Shown here one piece after another: positions 61,436 through 64,000 of a stretch of 64,000 nt of DNA. The notes below the pieces were generated by a model. The model saw nothing but the letters and a program-made list of their open reading frames with translations, searched no databases and was not told the origin of the DNA. Source of the DNA: Hymenobacter lapidarius (GTDB taxonomy: Bacteria; Bacteroidota; Bacteroidia; Cytophagales; Hymenobacteraceae); contig NZ_MDZB01000109.1 in the NCBI RefSeq assembly GCF_001816145.1, positions 124,001 to 188,000 on the forward strand, read 5' to 3'. Numbering within the stretch: position 1 is the stretch's first letter; each line of letters begins with the position of its first letter. A program made the translations under genes and the position numbers.

Positions 61436-64000
61436 ATGCGTACTTTACCTTTTGCCACCAGCCTGCGGGTTGGTAGCTGCTGTCTGCTGTTGCTGCTTAG
61501 CCTCGCCAGCGGCGCCCAAACCGCTTCCACGCAAGACCCCTTGCTCACGCCCACGCAGTTTTTGGGCTATAAGCTGGGCACGCAGTTCACCAACCACGCC
61601 GAGATTTTGCGCTACGTGGACCACGTGGTGGCCCACACGCCCGGCCGCATGAAGCTGGTGCCCTACGGCAAAACCTACGAGAACCGGCCCCTGGAAGTGG
61701 TGCAGATTGCCAGCGCCGAAACCTTCGGCCGGCTCGATGACGTGCGCCACAACAACCTGAGGCTGGCCGGCCTGGAAAGTGGCACCGGCCAGCGCCAGCA
61801 GCCGGCCGTGTGCTGGCTGAGCTACAACGTGCACGGCAACGAAGCTGTGTCATCAGAAGCGGTGATGCAGGTGCTCTACGACCTGGCCAACCCCCAGGAC
61901 CAGCAGATGCAGGACTGGCTGAAAAACACCGTCGTCATCGTGGACCCCTGCGTGAACCCCGACGGCCGCGACCGCTACGCCAACTGGTACAACCGCGTGC
62001 GCAACCGGGGCGTGAACGCCAACCCCGACTCCTGGGAGCACCACGAGCCCTGGCCCGGCGGCCGCTACAACCACTACTACTTCGACCTGAACCGCGACTG
62101 GGCCTGGCAAACCCAGGTTGAATCCAAGAGTCGCATTGCCCTCTACAACCAGTGGCTGCCGGCCGTGCACGCCGATTTCCACGAAATGGGGCCGAATAAC
62201 ACGTACTACTTTTCCCCTGCTGCCAAGCCCTTCCACGCCGACATCACGCCCTGGCAGCGCCAGTTCCAGAACATCCTCGGCGAGTACAACAAAGTGGCGT
62301 TCGACAAGAACAACTGGCTGTACTTCACCCGCGAGACCTACGACCTGTTTGCCCCCACCTACGGCGACACCTGGCCCACCTTCAACGGGGCCATCGGCAT
62401 GACGTATGAGCAGGGCGGCGGCGGCCCGGCCGGCGTGGCCTACGCCCGCCTCGACGGCGACACCCTGACCCTGGACCAGCGCATTGCCCACCACCATGCC
62501 GCCAGCCGCGCCACCATTCAGGCCACCGCCGAGCGCCACGACGACCTGCTGCGCGAGTTCGAAACCTACTTCACCACCGCCCGCACCAAGCCCCGGGGCG
62601 AGTACAAATCCTACGTTCTATCGGCCGGCAACGACCCCGGCCAGCTGCGCGCCCTCACCCAATACCTGGAGCGCAACCAAATCAGATACGGCTTTGCCGA
62701 TAAGAGAACCCGGACCAAAGGCTATAACTACACCTCCGGCAAAAACGAGACGGTCGAAATCCAGCCCCGCGACGTGGTGGTGAGCATGTACCAACCCAAG
62801 TCTACGCTGGTGAAGGTCCTGTTTGAGCCCAGCGCTCAGCTGGAAGATTCGCTCACCTACGACATTACGTCCTGGGCCCTGCCCTACGCATTTGGCATGA
62901 AAGCCTACGCCCTCCCCGGCCGCCTGAGCGCCACGGCCCCTGCCCCCGCCCCGGCCATGGTGCGCGGCAGCGCGGCCGCCGCCACCGAGCGCCCCTACGC
63001 CTACCTGGCCCGGTGGAATACCATCCAGGACATGCGCTTTCTGAGCCGCCTGCTGCAGCAAAAAATAAAAGTGCGCTACGCCGAAAAGGAATTTGAGTCG
63101 GAAGGCCAGAAGTACGCACCCGGCACGCTGGTCATCACGCGCACCGGCAACGAGGCCATGGGTGTCCGCTTCGACCAACTGGTGCGGGCCCAGGCCGACT
63201 CGGCCGGCACGGTGGTTACGGCCGTGAAATCCGGCTTTTCCACTACGGGCCGCGACCTGGGCTCCGGTACGGTGCATTTTGTGCAGCAGCCCAGGGTGGC
63301 CGTGCTGGCGGGGCCCGGCGTCGACGCCACGGCCTTTGGCGAGGTGTGGCACTTTTTCGAGCAGCAGCTGAGCTACCCCGTCACGGTGCTGGGCACCGAT
63401 TACCTCAGCCGCGTCTCGATGCAGAAGTACGACGTGCTGGTGTTGCCCAACGGCAACTACGCCGACATCTACTCCGACCGCAACATCGAAGGCCTGAAAG
63501 CCTGGGTGCGCGACGGCGGCAAGCTCATTGCCATGGAAGGCGCCGCCCGGTTCCTAGCCAACAAAAAAGACTTTCTGCTCAAGACCAAAGCCGTTGATTC
63601 CGTCGCTATCAAGAAAGACGAGAAGGCCAACCCCTACAAGCTGCTGCGCCGCTACGGCGACTCCGACCGCGAGGAAGCCGGGGATGTGGTGCAGGGCAGC
63701 GTGTACCGCGTGCAGCTCGATAACACCCACCCGCTGGCCTTCGGCTACGGCAGCACATACTTCGCCCTGGTGCGCACCCCGCTCAACTACCGGTTCCTGG
63801 GCAAAGGCGGTTGGAACGTAGGCGTCATCAAGAAAGACAGCTATTCGTCCGGTTTCATCGGCGCCAAAGCCCGCAAGGAGCTCACCGACACGTTTGTGGT
63901 AGGCACCCAGGAAATGGGCCGCGGCCAGGTGGTGTATCTGGGCGACAACCCGCTGTTCCGGGCCTTCTGGCAAGGCGGCAAGCTGCTCTTCGGCAACGCC
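61436..64000 (+). CDS. M14-family zinc carboxypeptidase-like metallopeptidase, 3' end outside window
   Basis: At least 855 residues. The ATG at 61436 gives a signal peptide (CCLLLLLSLASGAQTA), so the protein is exported. The M14 zinc ligands are the His and Glu in NVHGNEAVSSEAVM and a later His in PAVHADFHEMGPNN; DPCVNPDGRDRYANWYN and FDLNRDWAW match the substrate-binding region. A C-terminal part of about 450 residues includes a class I glutamine amidotransferase-like stretch (VLVLPNGNYADIYSDRNIEG). It may be a type IX or Sec-exported peptidase; the end is missing so a secretion tail cannot be checked. The 5' spacer has CATCTTTG, a near -7 match. Confidence 0.88.
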   Translation, partial: MRTLPFATSLRVGSCCLLLLLSLASGAQTASTQDPLLTPTQFLGYKLGTQFTNHAEILRYVDHVVAHTPGRMKLVPYGKTYENRPLEVVQIASAETFGRLDDVRHNNLRLAGLESGTGQRQQPAVCWLSYNVHGNEAVSSEAVMQVLYDLANPQDQQMQDWLKNTVVIVDPCVNPDGRDRYANWYNRVRNRGVNANPDSWEHHEPWPGGRYNHYYFDLNRDWAWQTQVESKSRIALYNQWLPAVHADFHEMGPNNTYYFSPAAKPFHADITPWQRQFQNILGEYNKVAFDKNNWLYFTRETYDLFAPTYGDTWPTFNGAIGMTYEQGGGGPAGVAYARLDGDTLTLDQRIAHHHAASRATIQATAERHDDLLREFETYFTTARTKPRGEYKSYVLSAGNDPGQLRALTQYLERNQIRYGFADKRTRTKGYNYTSGKNETVEIQPRDVVVSMYQPKSTLVKVLFEPSAQLEDSLTYDITSWALPYAFGMKAYALPGRLSATAPAPAPAMVRGSAAAATERPYAYLARWNTIQDMRFLSRLLQQKIKVRYAEKEFESEGQKYAPGTLVITRTGNEAMGVRFDQLVRAQADSAGTVVTAVKSGFSTTGRDLGSGTVHFVQQPRVAVLAGPGVDATAFGEVWHFFEQQLSYPVTVLGTDYLSRVSMQKYDVLVLPNGNYADIYSDRNIEGLKAWVRDGGKLIAMEGAARFLANKKDFLLKTKAVDSVAIKKDEKANPYKLLRRYGDSDREEAGDVVQGSVYRVQLDNTHPLAFGYGSTYFALVRTPLNYRFLGKGGWNVGVIKKDSYSSGFIGAKARKELTDTFVVGTQEMGRGQVVYLGDNPLFRAFWQGGKLLFGNA

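Overview
The window looks like a chromosome segment of a GC-rich member of the Bacteroidetes (Bacteroidota), most like Hymenobacter or a close relative of the Cytophagales. Evidence read from the sequence: a fused LpxC-FabZ gene, a PorX-type (REC plus PglZ) regulator of the type IX secretion system, OMP_b-brl_3-type and porin outer-membrane proteins, the Bacteroidetes promoter form TTG/TTTG-N19-20-TAnnTTTG in front of several genes, and coding DNA that is mostly well over 55% GC with AT-rich spacers. The genus is an inference; no rRNA is present.

Layout. 1-6.2 kb (minus): parC (cut by the window edge), a candidate small RNA gene, a TPR sensor kinase whose phospho-acceptor histidine is replaced by arginine, and parE. 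6.4-9.9 kb (plus): AI-2E-type membrane protein, PA2169-type four-helix protein, and an exonuclease/GIY-YIG fusion broken by one missing base. 10-20.9 kb (minus): a short-chain fatty acid locus with acs, prpE (one missing base), a receiver-only response regulator, an SLC5 symporter-histidine kinase resembling CrbS/CbrA, a two-helix protein, an MFS carrier and a porin. 21-34 kb: an accessory stress region with an IS1-type Zn-ribbon/HTH protein, flavin reductase-like protein, one intact universal stress protein and three C-terminal fragments, an orphan F-type ATPase gamma-like fragment, a thioredoxin-like protein, a PAS kinase (one missing base) next to a REC-CRP fusion regulator, a PepSY-like secreted protein, NhaA, a P-type cation ATPase, and a MITE with TAA target duplications.

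34-48 kb holds housekeeping and envelope genes: alanine dehydrogenase-like protein, tsaE, an outer-membrane receptor-like protein, an aminotransferase, porX, and an HD hydrolase-lpxD-lpxC/fabZ-lpxA-ABC ATPase run for lipid A. 48-57.4 kb: DUF4197 protein, cinA, ribBA, two glycosyltransferases, a K+ channel/RCK protein with an in-frame stop, and dnaG (one missing base). 57.6-64 kb: leuS with a sharply AT-rich internal segment, a RelE-like toxin-antitoxin pair, and an M14 metallopeptidase running off the end.

Two patterns run across the window. First, four genes (including essential dnaG) are each interrupted by loss of exactly one base, three or four of them explicable as CC to C; adding one base restores full-length frames, so sequencing or assembly error is more likely than four pseudogenes. 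Second, many short spacers are filled almost completely by one long inverted repeat (up to 45 bp perfect arms), each different in sequence, often touching or containing the neighbouring stop codon. No tRNA, rRNA, CRISPR array or complete insertion sequence was recognised.
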